This document shows positions 1 through 5,895 of a stretch of 7,403 nt of DNA, piece after piece; positions within the stretch are counted from its first letter, which is position 1, and each line of letters starts with the position of its first letter. The translations under genes were made by a program, and so were the position numbers. This stretch comes from Candidatus Melainabacteria bacterium (lineage in GTDB: Bacteria; Cyanobacteriota; Vampirovibrionia; 2-02-FULL-35-15), in contig JAHFBD010000105.1 in the NCBI GenBank assembly GCA_023250175.1, forward strand, positions 1-7,403, given 5' to 3'. Below the pieces are notes generated by a model. It was given only the letters and a program-made list of their open reading frames with translations. It did no database searches and was not told the DNA's origin.

Positions 1-9
1 CTTTTGTTT

Positions 10-88
10 AGCTCAAGACAAGCTTGAGCTTTCATCTACCAATTCCTTTCGTTCGATCGGACTTGCCCAATAAATGGGACAAATCCTT
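10..88 (-). repeat. Structured repeat, copy A (two hairpins)
   Basis: One of four copies of an approximately 80-nt element in this window. The first hairpin pairs 10-17 with 23-30 (AGCTCAAG/CTTGAGCT) around the loop ACAAG. A linker (31-58) with the family core CAATTCCTTTC follows. The second hairpin pairs 59-69 with 75-86 around loop 70-74, with one unpaired A at 79. The only mismatch, C62 against A83, becomes a G.U pair if the minus strand is transcribed, so I orient the element on minus. It lies downstream of mlaD, beyond copy B. It does not resemble a standard terminator because no T tract follows. Function unknown; it could be an interspersed palindromic element or part of an RNA. Confidence 0.75.
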
Positions 89-93
89 TTCCT

Positions 94-183
94 TTTCTTT
101 TTATAAGTTCAAACAAGTTGAAGCTTCCATCTGTCAATTCCTTTCACTTGATCAGATTTGCTGGCAAAGCCAGACAAATCTTT
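94..183 (-). repeat. Structured repeat, copy B (two hairpins)
   Basis: Second copy, about 95 nt from copy A and in the same orientation. The first hairpin pairs TTCAA (108-112) with TTGAA (118-122) around the conserved loop ACAAG. The linker contains CTTCCATCTGTCAATTCC (124-141), the clearest form of the family core. The second hairpin pairs 154-165 with 169-181 (AGATTTG-CTGGC / GCCAG-A-CAAATCT), perfect except for one unpaired A at 174, with a 3-nt loop. The 12-mer TTTCTTTTTATA at 94-105 on the outer side of the first hairpin is repeated exactly beside copy C at 6429-6440, so the family probably includes it. Confidence 0.78.
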
Positions 184-201
184 TCTGATTATATACTGAG
201 G

Positions 202-252
202 ATAAGCTTGCCGCCCTTGGCGAGCCTTGCCTTCGGCGGGAACTTGTCTTAT
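202..252. repeat. GC-rich symmetric inverted repeat downstream of mlaD
   Basis: A GC-rich palindrome in otherwise AT-rich DNA. CCGCC (211-215) pairs with GGCGG (235-239), a symmetric CTT/TTC internal loop follows, then GGC (219-221) pairs with GCC (229-231) around a 7-nt loop. An outer ATAAG/CTTAT stem (202-206 with 248-252) may extend it. It begins 3 nt beyond the mlaD stop codon, so it would be at the 3' end of the mla transcript. No T tract follows on the minus strand, so it is not a classical intrinsic terminator, though it could protect the 3' end. Its base composition differs sharply from the surroundings, which fits an inserted palindromic element. Confidence 0.5.
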
Positions 253-254
253 TA

Positions 255-1274
255 TCACTTTTTTGCCTTTTCAATTTTATCAACTTTTTTTCTACCTGAC
301 GTTAATTTCCCAAATAATAACCTTGGCAAAAGAAATCTTTGATTTAACGCTGTAGAAACCTCATCACTTGTAAATGCTATTTTTTTAGCTGCTACATTTG
401 CATTATTTAATGTTTCACGTAATTCATTTTGAACTAAAGGATCCGCTTTAAGTTCATCTAATTGCTCAATAATTTTTGTCGCTCTTACTAAAAGAGTGTT
501 TACATTTTCAAAGGCTTCTTTATTATTTGCTATAGAATTTGCATTTTTCAGGGTCTGATTTAAGTCACTAGATATAGAATTTGCCTGAGTTAGTAAAATC
601 ATTATATTGCTTTGAGCACTTGCATCAGTAGCTAAAGTCTGAGCTTTGTCAACAGCCTGATTTAATTGATTTACGGTATCATGCGCTTTATCAATAAGCT
701 TTGCTAATTCTTGTCCATTTGGTAATGTTTTAACTATCTTGTCAGTGTTTTCAACAACGCTATCTGCTTTTTTTACAAGCTTAGCAGCACCACTAGTAAA
801 ATCTTGAATACTCTGACCTATAATTTCAGGCTGTAATTGATTTAATACCTGACTAATCTTTTCTAGTGACTCAAAAGCATCTAAAGCAGGCTCACCAGCT
901 ATCGTTTCCCCACCCTGAATAAACTTACTTGACATACCTAACTCAATATCTAAATATTTATCTCCAACATAACCACTGGTTCTTATATAAATCTTAGAAT
1001 CTACAGGAATTTCAACTTTCGGAATTTGTATCCTGGAATTTACAAAAACCTGATTTTCTTTTGTATCAAGAGTTAAGCTATCAACTCTACCCACTCTTAA
1101 ACCATTAATTCTTATAAATGAACCCTTTGTTAATCCAATAACATCGTTAAAAACAACAGTAAAAGCTAGCTGTTTATGTATTGCAAACTCACGTAAATAG
1201 GCCCAACCAAAGATTAACAGTGCTAATCCTGTTATTAAAAAGACCCCCATTTTTATTTCATTAGTACGTTTCAT
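255..1274 (-). CDS. mlaD: MlaD-like MCE-family lipid transporter substrate-binding protein
   Basis: 339-aa membrane-anchored MCE protein. In the family these form a hexameric ring in the periplasm that carries lipids for the MlaE/MlaF ABC transporter. Visible parts: a short cytoplasmic start, one transmembrane helix (about residues 9-27), and an MCE domain (about 36-113) with NGLRVGRVDSL (57-67) and GYVGDKYLDIELG (101-113). After this comes a long helical tail (about 135-310) with heptad-like spacing, expected to form a channel or stalk, and a basic C-terminus rich in Lys. It is longer than E. coli MlaD (about 183 aa) because of the tail. It is the last gene of the mlaE-mlaF-mlaD operon, 13 nt after mlaF. 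The start is ATG with a modest upstream AGGT. Which lipid, and in which direction, cannot be told from sequence. Confidence 0.93.
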   Translation of the reverse strand: MKRTNEIKMGVFLITGLALLIFGWAYLREFAIHKQLAFTVVFNDVIGLTKGSFIRINGLRVGRVDSLTLDTKENQVFVNSRIQIPKVEIPVDSKIYIRTSGYVGDKYLDIELGMSSKFIQGGETIAGEPALDAFESLEKISQVLNQLQPEIIGQSIQDFTSGAAKLVKKADSVVENTDKIVKTLPNGQELAKLIDKAHDTVNQLNQAVDKAQTLATDASAQSNIMILLTQANSISSDLNQTLKNANSIANNKEAFENVNTLLVRATKIIEQLDELKADPLVQNELRETLNNANVAAKKIAFTSDEVSTALNQRFLLPRLLFGKLTSGRKKVDKIEKAKK

Positions 1275-1287
1275 AAAAAGCTTTTAC

Positions 1288-2001
1288 CTATTCTAGCAAG
1301 CCTACAGACATTGGTCCTTTTACCTCCGCATTAACAAACTGCTTTACATGAGAATTATTTGAAGCAAAAAATTCATTTGGTGTTCCGCTCCATACTATTT
1401 TTCCCTGAAAAAGCATAATTACTTTTTGGGCAGTTCGCTTAATCGTAGATATTTGATGCGTAACAACAATGCTTGCTACTTTAAATTGACCTGCTAACTT
1501 ATTTATATAATCTTCAATTAAAGTCGATAAAATTGGATCAAGTCCAGAAGTGGGCTCATCATACAATATAATCTCAGGCTCATTTGCAATAGCTCTTGCA
1601 AAACCAACTCGTTTTCTTTGCCCTCCAGATAACTGATCTGGGAAATAATCTATATATTTATCTAATCCTACAAGCTTTAGCTTTTCTGTTGCTTTTTCTA
1701 ACTTTTCTTTATTTGAAAGTTTTGATTCGTGTAATGCTAAAGCAACATTCTCTGCAACAGTATAAGAATTTAATAATGCACTATATTGAAACACCATACT
1801 AATACGCTTTGCACTTATCTTGACTATTCCACTATCTGATGTTTCCAAATTAGCAATTATTCTAAGCAATGTAGATTTTCCAACTCCAGACGGTCCAACA
1901 ATTGCAATACACTCACCAGGACTAACAGAAAGTGAGACATCATCCAGAACTTTTAAATCATTAAAAGATTTAGTTACATTTTTAACTTCAATTAAACTCA
2001 T
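1288..2001 (-). CDS. mlaF: MlaF-like ABC transporter ATP-binding protein
   Basis: 237-aa ABC ATPase that powers the MCE lipid transporter from the cytoplasmic face. All catalytic motifs are intact: Walker A GPSGVGKST (36-44), Q-loop Gln72 (FQYSAL), signature LSGGQ (124-128), Walker B ILYDE with catalytic Glu149, D-loop SGLDP (152-156) and the switch His182 (VTHQ). The signature is followed by RKRVGFARA, typical of the MlaF/Ttg2A group rather than of amino-acid importers. The length is close to the family norm (about 240-270 aa). It starts 9 nt after mlaE and ends 13 nt before mlaD; no clear Shine-Dalgarno is seen, so translation is probably coupled to mlaE. Confidence 0.95.
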   Translation of the reverse strand: MSLIEVKNVTKSFNDLKVLDDVSLSVSPGECIAIVGPSGVGKSTLLRIIANLETSDSGIVKISAKRISMVFQYSALLNSYTVAENVALALHESKLSNKEKLEKATEKLKLVGLDKYIDYFPDQLSGGQRKRVGFARAIANEPEIILYDEPTSGLDPILSTLIEDYINKLAGQFKVASIVVTHQISTIKRTAQKVIMLFQGKIVWSGTPNEFFASNNSHVKQFVNAEVKGPMSVGLLE

Positions 2002-2010
2002 AATTAATTA

Positions 2011-2814
2011 CTATTTCACAAACGCTGGGTCAATAACCTTTCCTACAGAATATACACTGTTTGTAATCAAAAAATTGAAAAGAAATATTCCAAGCATTGC
2101 CCAAACAACTGATTTTGTCGTCGTTTGCCCTACACCAGCAGCACCACCACTAGTCTCCATACCAAAAGTACAACTCAAAACAGCAACTAAAATTCCATTA
2201 ACTAAAGCCTTTGTTAAAGCAATTATAATATCCTTATTACCTACAACGGTACGAAAAGAATCAAAAAACATATAAGGATCCAATTGTACATAAGTAATTG
2301 CAATTAACAATCCTCCAAGGCTACCTATATAAATTGCAAACACTGTTAATAATGGTGTCATTATCATAGAAGCTAATAATCTGGGTGCTACTAAAAAGCC
2401 AAGCGGCTCCAATTTCATTATTTTTAAAGCATCAATTTGCTCAGTTACGCTCATAGTAGCAATTTCAGCTGCCATTGCCCCACCAACACGAGCTGCAATC
2501 ATTACACCTGCCACAACAGGACCAATTTCTCTCACTATTGAAATAGCTACAGAAGTACCCAACGAACTGGTATTGCCAATACCCATAAGCTGTTTTGAAA
2601 TTTGCAAGGTTAATGCTAGCCCTATAAAAAAACTTACAACTGCAACAACTGGCAAGGTATCAAACCCAAACTTGCTAGCTTGTTCAATAAATTCTTTTTT
2701 TGAAATTCTTCCTGAAAATATAAAATATAAAGCTTGAAGAAAATTTTTAAACGCTTCCCCTAATTCAATAAGCCAAATTAAAGGTTGGGTTCCTAGTTTT
2801 GTAAGTGGTTGCAC
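2011..2814 (-). CDS. mlaE: MlaE-like lipid ABC transporter permease (DUF140 family)
   Basis: 267-aa integral membrane permease of the MlaE/TGD1 family, partner of MlaF and MlaD. An amphipathic N-terminal interface helix is followed by about five hydrophobic segments (roughly 53-78, 88-108, 143-173, 194-215, 234-255). Family hallmarks are REIGPV (95-100), the stretch ARVGGAMAAEIATM (108-121) leading into EQIDAL (125-130), and GAAGVGQTTTKSVV (224-237). The length matches the family (about 250-270 aa). The start is GTG at 2814, preceded by AAGGGA about 11 nt away; no in-frame ATG lies upstream, and the N-terminus has normal family length. It is the first gene of the operon. No MlaB (STAS) or MlaC gene is present nearby, as is usual in cyanobacterial and plastid-type systems. 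Confidence 0.94.
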   Translation of the reverse strand: MQPLTKLGTQPLIWLIELGEAFKNFLQALYFIFSGRISKKEFIEQASKFGFDTLPVVAVVSFFIGLALTLQISKQLMGIGNTSSLGTSVAISIVREIGPVVAGVMIAARVGGAMAAEIATMSVTEQIDALKIMKLEPLGFLVAPRLLASMIMTPLLTVFAIYIGSLGGLLIAITYVQLDPYMFFDSFRTVVGNKDIIIALTKALVNGILVAVLSCTFGMETSGGAAGVGQTTTKSVVWAMLGIFLFNFLITNSVYSVGKVIDPAFVK

Positions 2815-2847
2815 AACTTTTATGATCCCTTATACTGTAAAACCTAA

Positions 2848-2876
2848 ATTATATCTTAAGAAATAGTTAAAAACAT
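2848..2876 (-). promoter_or_regulatory. Candidate promoter of the mla operon
   Basis: On the minus strand a perfect -10 hexamer TATAAT (2853-2848) lies 34 nt before the mlaE start codon, with 17 nt separating it from ATGTTT (2876-2871). The -35 is poor (2 of 6 matches), so the call rests on the -10 and its placement. Transcription would start near 2841. Confidence 0.4.
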
Positions 2877-2999
2877 TAAATATATAATTCCAACAAATAT
2901 ACAAACTTAAATGTTATTTAGCATTGTTTGATACATTACTATTTAAAATCTTGTCAGGTTGCGGGATACACGAAGAAAATGATAACCATACCTTAATTA

Positions 3000-3028
3000 T
3001 TTACACTTATACTATATTTGTAAATTAT
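3000..3028 (+). promoter_or_regulatory. Candidate promoter of the 63-aa gene
   Basis: TTTACA (3000-3005, 5 of 6 matches to a sigma-70 -35) is followed after 17 nt by AATTAT (3023-3028, 4 of 6 matches). A start near 3035 would leave a leader of about 23 nt with the ribosome binding site in it. Other TA-rich hexamers nearby (TATACT 3008-3013, TATATT 3013-3018) are possible -10s but lack a matching -35. Confidence 0.35.
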
Positions 3029-3057
3029 TCTACACACAAATACCAAGGAGGAGACTT

Positions 3058-3249
3058 ATGTTTATATTAGACGCCGGTTCAATAAATGGAGCACTTAGTG
3101 CAGGACAAGCAGGCATTGTAGGTGAAAATCCTGATATGATAAGAGAAGCTTCTAAAGCATTAGTTAAACAAGAACAGCTTGCGAAGCTAGATCAAGCAGG
3201 AATCAAAACAGCAAAGACCATTAGTGATGGTTATTTAGGACTTGTCTAA
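3058..3249 (+). CDS. Small protein of unknown function, 63 aa
   Basis: I do not recognise this protein. It has 63 residues, with no Cys, Trp or His, no signal peptide and no membrane helix. Residues 1-24 are rich in Gly, Ala and Ser (AGSINGALSAGQAG); residues 25-56 look like one or two amphipathic helices with Lys, Glu and Gln. The case for a real gene is strong: a perfect anti-SD match AAGGAGG (3045-3051) sits 6 nt before the ATG, a plausible promoter lies upstream, and a 20-bp intrinsic terminator follows 28 nt after the stop. This makes it a stand-alone and probably well-expressed unit, divergent from the mla operon. The next gene (71 aa) is similarly small and also strongly led. A secreted or structural helper role is possible but unproven. 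Confidence 0.75.
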   Translation: MFILDAGSINGALSAGQAGIVGENPDMIREASKALVKQEQLAKLDQAGIKTAKTISDGYLGLV

Positions 3250-3276
3250 AGCTAAATAGCTAATTGACCTAGAGAT

Positions 3277-3328
3277 AAAACAATTAAGACTAGCAGTAAA
3301 AATAAGCTGCTAGTCTTAATTGTTTTTT
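3277..3328 (+). terminator. Strong intrinsic terminator after the 63-aa gene
   Basis: A perfect 20-bp inverted repeat: 3277-3296 (AAAACAATTAAGACTAGCAG) pairs with 3307-3326 around the 10-nt loop 3297-3306, and the right arm ends in a run of six T (3323-3328). On the plus strand this is a classic rho-independent terminator. The A run on the left arm means it can also work from the minus strand, but no minus-strand gene ends here. Confidence 0.92.
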
Positions 3329-3495
3329 AAGCAAAATTATATGTGTTTTGAAGAAGCACATTTTGATTTTTTTTATTTGAATATTACTTAGAATAGTTTA
3401 ACCAAAGCTTAATATCTCTCTAAGGAGTTTCCTTAAATTAATTTTAGATAAATGTACTATCAAAATCATAAAAAGTATTGCTTTATATAAGCACA

Positions 3496-3503
3496 AGAGG
3501 AGA
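3496..3503 (+). promoter_or_regulatory. Strong ribosome binding site of the 71-aa gene
   Basis: AGAGGAGA lies 8 nt before the ATG at 3512. A small hairpin, TGCTT (3479-3483) with AAGCA (3489-3493), stands directly upstream and would leave the site unpaired. Confidence 0.6.
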
Positions 3504-3511
3504 ACAAACAA

Positions 3512-3727
3512 ATGTACATATCTAACAGACTAACAGCCTTCAGCGGAGAATATAGTGCTACATTAAGAAGGATAGAAGAAGCAGAGCGAGCAAATGATCT
3601 TACAACTGCTAATGATGAGAAAGTAAAATTAGCAAAAATAGATACTCTAATGAAGTTTTTCATGGAAGCCTTTAAACAACAAACTAAAATTATGAACTCC
3701 TGGATAGCAATGATTAATGGAGGATAA
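3512..3727 (+). CDS. Small helical-hairpin protein of unknown function, 71 aa
   Basis: I do not recognise this protein. Its 71 residues read as two helices: about 9-28, charged (EYSATLRRIEEAERAND), a short turn LTTAND (30-35), and about 36-69, more hydrophobic (TLMKFFMEAF then IMNSWIAMI), ending in Gly-Gly. There is no signal peptide or Cys; the single Trp is residue 64. Size and two-helix shape are like those of needle subunits of type III secretion or small WXG100-type secreted proteins, but the Pro-containing turn of needle proteins and the WxG motif are both absent, so neither call is supported. The gene has its own strong ribosome binding site, stands alone behind a terminator, and is followed by 225 nt of non-coding DNA. 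Confidence 0.72.
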   Translation: MYISNRLTAFSGEYSATLRRIEEAERANDLTTANDEKVKLAKIDTLMKFFMEAFKQQTKIMNSWIAMINGG

Positions 3728-3847
3728 CAGATATTACTGTTTGCTATATAGCTCAACAAAATACTATCTACCTAAGATCAAGAACAATTTAACCCACTTA
3801 GTAACAAATTCATGCTATTTTTACGAACAAATAAAACTTTTCATAAA

Positions 3848-3876
3848 TTAAATAACTAATTTAGTTTATATATAAT
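3848..3876 (+). promoter_or_regulatory. Candidate promoter of the macro-domain gene
   Basis: A perfect -10 TATAAT (3871-3876) stands 17 nt after TTAAAT (3848-3853, 3 of 6 matches to TTGACA). Transcription from about 3883 would give a leader of about 70 nt. The DNA is very AT-rich, so chance matches are likely. Confidence 0.38.
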
Positions 3877-3952
3877 TCATAGATTTATTAAGTCTCTTAC
3901 AGTTTAAGCTAAGAATTAGGTAAACTTATATGAAAAGAAAGAATGAGCTTAA

Positions 3953-4495
3953 ATGGCTGGGATTAATGGGTTAAAAGTTATTCAAGGGGATTTAACTCAC
4001 CAAGTAGTTGATGCAATAGTAAATCCTTCTCAAAAAGATCCTTTAATAAAGCCCACTGGTTTATCATGGCGTATTCATCAAGCTGCTGGACCAGGGCTTA
4101 CAGAAGAGTGTAACCAACTAGCAATACCAGAGGTCAGCAAAACAGTTGTTACAAAGGGTTATAATTTAGCAGCTAAATGGATCATTCACACAGTAAGCCC
4201 TGTCTGGCAAAATGGTAGCCATCGAGAAGATTACTTATTAGCCAAATGTTATAAGAATTGCTTTGCCTTAATTGAACAATATAATATAAAAACAATTGCT
4301 CTTCCGCCCATTGGTACAGGGTTTGAGAAATTTCATTTTCCATTAAGCATAGCAATAAATATTGCAATAAAAGAATGTGACTCCTTTCTAAACAGCCAAG
4401 CTTTATTAGAACAAATAATAATTGTTTGTGCTGATGATGTTATTTTCTCATCTTGTTGCAGGAGTCTAAAGAATTTAGCCTTTTATAAGGAGTAA
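3953..4495 (+). CDS. Divergent macro-domain protein
   Basis: 180 aa, a single macro domain with nothing else. Macro domains bind ADP-ribose and many remove it from proteins, nucleic acids or O-acetyl-ADP-ribose. Family landmarks are QGDLT (11-15), VDAIVN (19-24), IHQAAGP (41-47), EEC (51-53), TKGYNL (67-72), IIHTVSPVW (77-85) and PPIGTGF (118-124). The oddity is the first binding loop. Where YmdB/MacroD-type enzymes have N-A-A-N followed by a Gly run and VDGAIH, this protein has NPSQKDPLIKPTGLSWRIH (24-42): the second Asn, the Gly run and the Asp are lost. Nucleotide binding may survive through GDLT and the GTGF loop, but YmdB-type hydrolysis is doubtful. The ATG at 3953 has a weak ribosome binding site. 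The gene converges on the minus-strand pair at 4519-5736. Confidence 0.85.
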   Translation: MAGINGLKVIQGDLTHQVVDAIVNPSQKDPLIKPTGLSWRIHQAAGPGLTEECNQLAIPEVSKTVVTKGYNLAAKWIIHTVSPVWQNGSHREDYLLAKCYKNCFALIEQYNIKTIALPPIGTGFEKFHFPLSIAINIAIKECDSFLNSQALLEQIIIVCADDVIFSSCCRSLKNLAFYKE

Positions 4496-4518
4496 AAATA
4501 TTTCCTTCTATATCTTTT

Positions 4519-5052
4519 TTAAGCTGGTTTTGCAAGATCACTTAACTTGTTTTCTTTCTTTAAGTCATCTTTCAGATTATCAGTTTCAAATTTAGCAGCT
4601 GATTCAGCATCGCTAATTATATGTGATGCCTGGCCAACAACACTACTTGCATTAGGATCTCCGGAATCTATTGCAAGCTTTTGAGCTTCCAATCCTTTTG
4701 CAATTATCTCAGAAGATTTAGAAACGTGTGCTGCAGGATGACCATTATTGGAATATCTAGCAAAGATTGAAGAGATTGATTTTAATACTGCTTTTGCTTG
4801 ATCTAAGAGGGAATTACCTGTTGATTGCTCTGGAGCACCATTTGAACCATTACCATTGTTTGCATTAGCATTATTTGAACTACTAGCATTATCTCCTGTT
4901 CCAAAAGAAGCCCTTTGACCTTGTAGCTGACCAAATTGACCTTGAAGTTGGCGAAATCTTTGCTGGTCTTCTTGGGTAGTAGATCCTTGCAACCCATTCA
5001 TTTGACCTTGGATATCATTTAGTCTACCTTGTTGTACTTCTCTTACTGCCAT
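4519..5052 (-). CDS. Hypothetical Gln/Asn-rich soluble protein, 177 aa
   Basis: Not recognised. Three zones are visible. Residues 1-47 are Gln-rich with imperfect repeats of a short LQGQ-type unit (IQGQMNGLQG at 14-23, RQLQGQFGQLQGQ at 35-47), likely a helical or coiled segment. Residues 50-80 are a low-complexity linker of Asn, Ser and Gly. Residues 81-177 are helical, with the Ala-rich segments LLDQAKAVLKSISSIF and AKGLEAQKLAI and a charged Lys/Asp tail. There is no Cys or Trp, no signal peptide and no membrane helix. The start is supported by AAAGGTGAGG about 6 nt upstream of the ATG. It is the second gene of a pair, 27 nt after the 218-aa gene, so the two are probably co-transcribed and may act together. 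Confidence 0.75.
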   Translation of the reverse strand: MAVREVQQGRLNDIQGQMNGLQGSTTQEDQQRFRQLQGQFGQLQGQRASFGTGDNASSSNNANANNGNGSNGAPEQSTGNSLLDQAKAVLKSISSIFARYSNNGHPAAHVSKSSEIIAKGLEAQKLAIDSGDPNASSVVGQASHIISDAESAAKFETDNLKDDLKKENKLSDLAKPA

Positions 5053-5079
5053 ATTTACCTCACCTTTGCTCCAAACTTA

Positions 5080-5736
5080 TTAATTTAACTGTTTCGACTG
5101 TTGTGACATAGATTCAGATAATGCAACTTGTTCTTTATACTCATTATCTAAACGATTAATACCTAGCTTCTTAAAAACAAGATCTAATCCCTTATTATGT
5201 CCACTTGCAATTTCTGAATCCATATCAGAAGCAGCTTCTTTTCTAGACAGTCTATCTACCTGTCCCTTTAACTCTTTTGCAAACCTTGCTGATTCTTCTG
5301 ACTGCATAAGTAATTCATCAGCTTTTCTTCTATTATCCTGTGCTTTTTTTTCTAATGCACTAGCAATCTGTTCTAAATCCTCTGGTGTAGCATCTTTTGG
5401 AATAGGGAACTCTAAAGTTTGTCCTGGAACCTGAACAATATTTTTTACCTCTTCCACTGCACTATCACTATTAATTTCATTATTTCTCAACTGATTGGCT
5501 TTATCTCTAACAGCTTTAGCCATTGCATCAAACACATCAGCAGCATGTAAATATTCTCTTGCTTGCTCTCCTTTTCCTTGAGAATCCGCAGAGTATCTAT
5601 CACTTTCTTTTAATAAGTCAGCTGCAAGTCTTTTACTCGAATCACTATCTTTATCTAATAAACTTTTTGAACTATCTATTGAAGAAATAGTCTTTGATTT
5701 TTCTAAACTGTTTATAGGATTTAATCCATCTGTCAT
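5080..5736 (-). CDS. Hypothetical coiled-coil-rich protein, 218 aa
   Basis: Not recognised. I take the ATG at 5736 (MTDGLNPINS), because GGAG stands 7 nt upstream; the frame stays open to 5796 but that longer start has no ribosome binding site and an unlikely N-terminus. The protein is hydrophilic, without Cys or Trp, signal peptide or membrane helix. After a Ser/Lys/Asp-rich start (10-35) comes a helical region (36-86), a Pro-containing break (about 100-118, VPGQTLEFPIPKDATP), a long helical region (119-172) and a helical tail. The two helical regions look like a diverged duplication (DAMAKAVRDKANQLR at 70-84 against QIASALEKKAQDNRR at 123-137). It heads a two-gene operon with the 177-aa gene, 27 nt downstream. 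A scaffold, secreted or chaperone-like role fits its composition but is not shown. Confidence 0.77.
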   Translation of the reverse strand: MTDGLNPINSLEKSKTISSIDSSKSLLDKDSDSSKRLAADLLKESDRYSADSQGKGEQAREYLHAADVFDAMAKAVRDKANQLRNNEINSDSAVEEVKNIVQVPGQTLEFPIPKDATPEDLEQIASALEKKAQDNRRKADELLMQSEESARFAKELKGQVDRLSRKEAASDMDSEIASGHNKGLDLVFKKLGINRLDNEYKEQVALSESMSQQSKQLN

Positions 5737-5743
5737 TTTTATT

Positions 5744-5748
5744 CTCCG
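5744..5748 (-). promoter_or_regulatory. Ribosome binding site that sets the start of the 218-aa gene
   Basis: On the minus strand CGGAG (5748-5744) precedes the ATG at 5736 by 7 nt. No comparable site precedes the upstream in-frame ATG at 5796, so the shorter protein is preferred. Confidence 0.7.
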
Positions 5749-5895
5749 TTTAATAAGACATTCAAAGGCATTTAACCCGTGATAGTAATAAACCACGCCT
5801 TAGTTATGAAAAAGTTAAAAACCATCTTTAGCATATAACATTTAGACTTATCACTAACTAAATTACTTATTAATAGCTTATCTCTTAACCGGATC

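Noticed and set aside
10..183. CRISPR-like array
   Set aside because: Only two units per cluster, each diverged in sequence and carrying two hairpins, with uneven spacing and no spacers of equal length.
118..342. Plus-strand open frame of 74 codons
   Set aside because: It runs through repeat copy B, the GC-rich hairpin and the end of mlaD on the other strand, and has no ribosome binding site or protein-like pattern.
1820..2275. Plus-strand open frame of 151 codons
   Set aside because: It is antisense to mlaF and mlaE, both of which are strong family matches; no start signals.
3512..3727. Type III secretion needle subunit or WXG100 protein
   Set aside because: Size and helical-hairpin shape fit, but no diagnostic motif of either family is present and no secretion gene lies nearby.
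3726..3741. Hairpin AACAG/CTGTT right after the 71-aa gene
   Set aside because: Five AT-leaning pairs without a following T tract; likely chance.
3466..3759. Minus-strand open frame of 97 codons
   Set aside because: It covers the 71-aa gene on the opposite strand, which has a strong ribosome binding site and a better protein composition.
4485..4518. Bidirectional terminator between the convergent genes
   Set aside because: Only a 5-bp AAGGA/TCCTT stem with a long loop precedes the T run; too weak to call.
4803..4997. Minus-strand open frame of 64 codons rich in Met and Gln
   Set aside because: A shifted-frame reading of the Gln/Asn-rich repeats inside the 177-aa gene.
5737..5796. 20-residue N-terminal extension of the 218-aa protein
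   Set aside because: The upstream ATG has no ribosome binding site, whereas the ATG at 5736 has GGAG at 7 nt.
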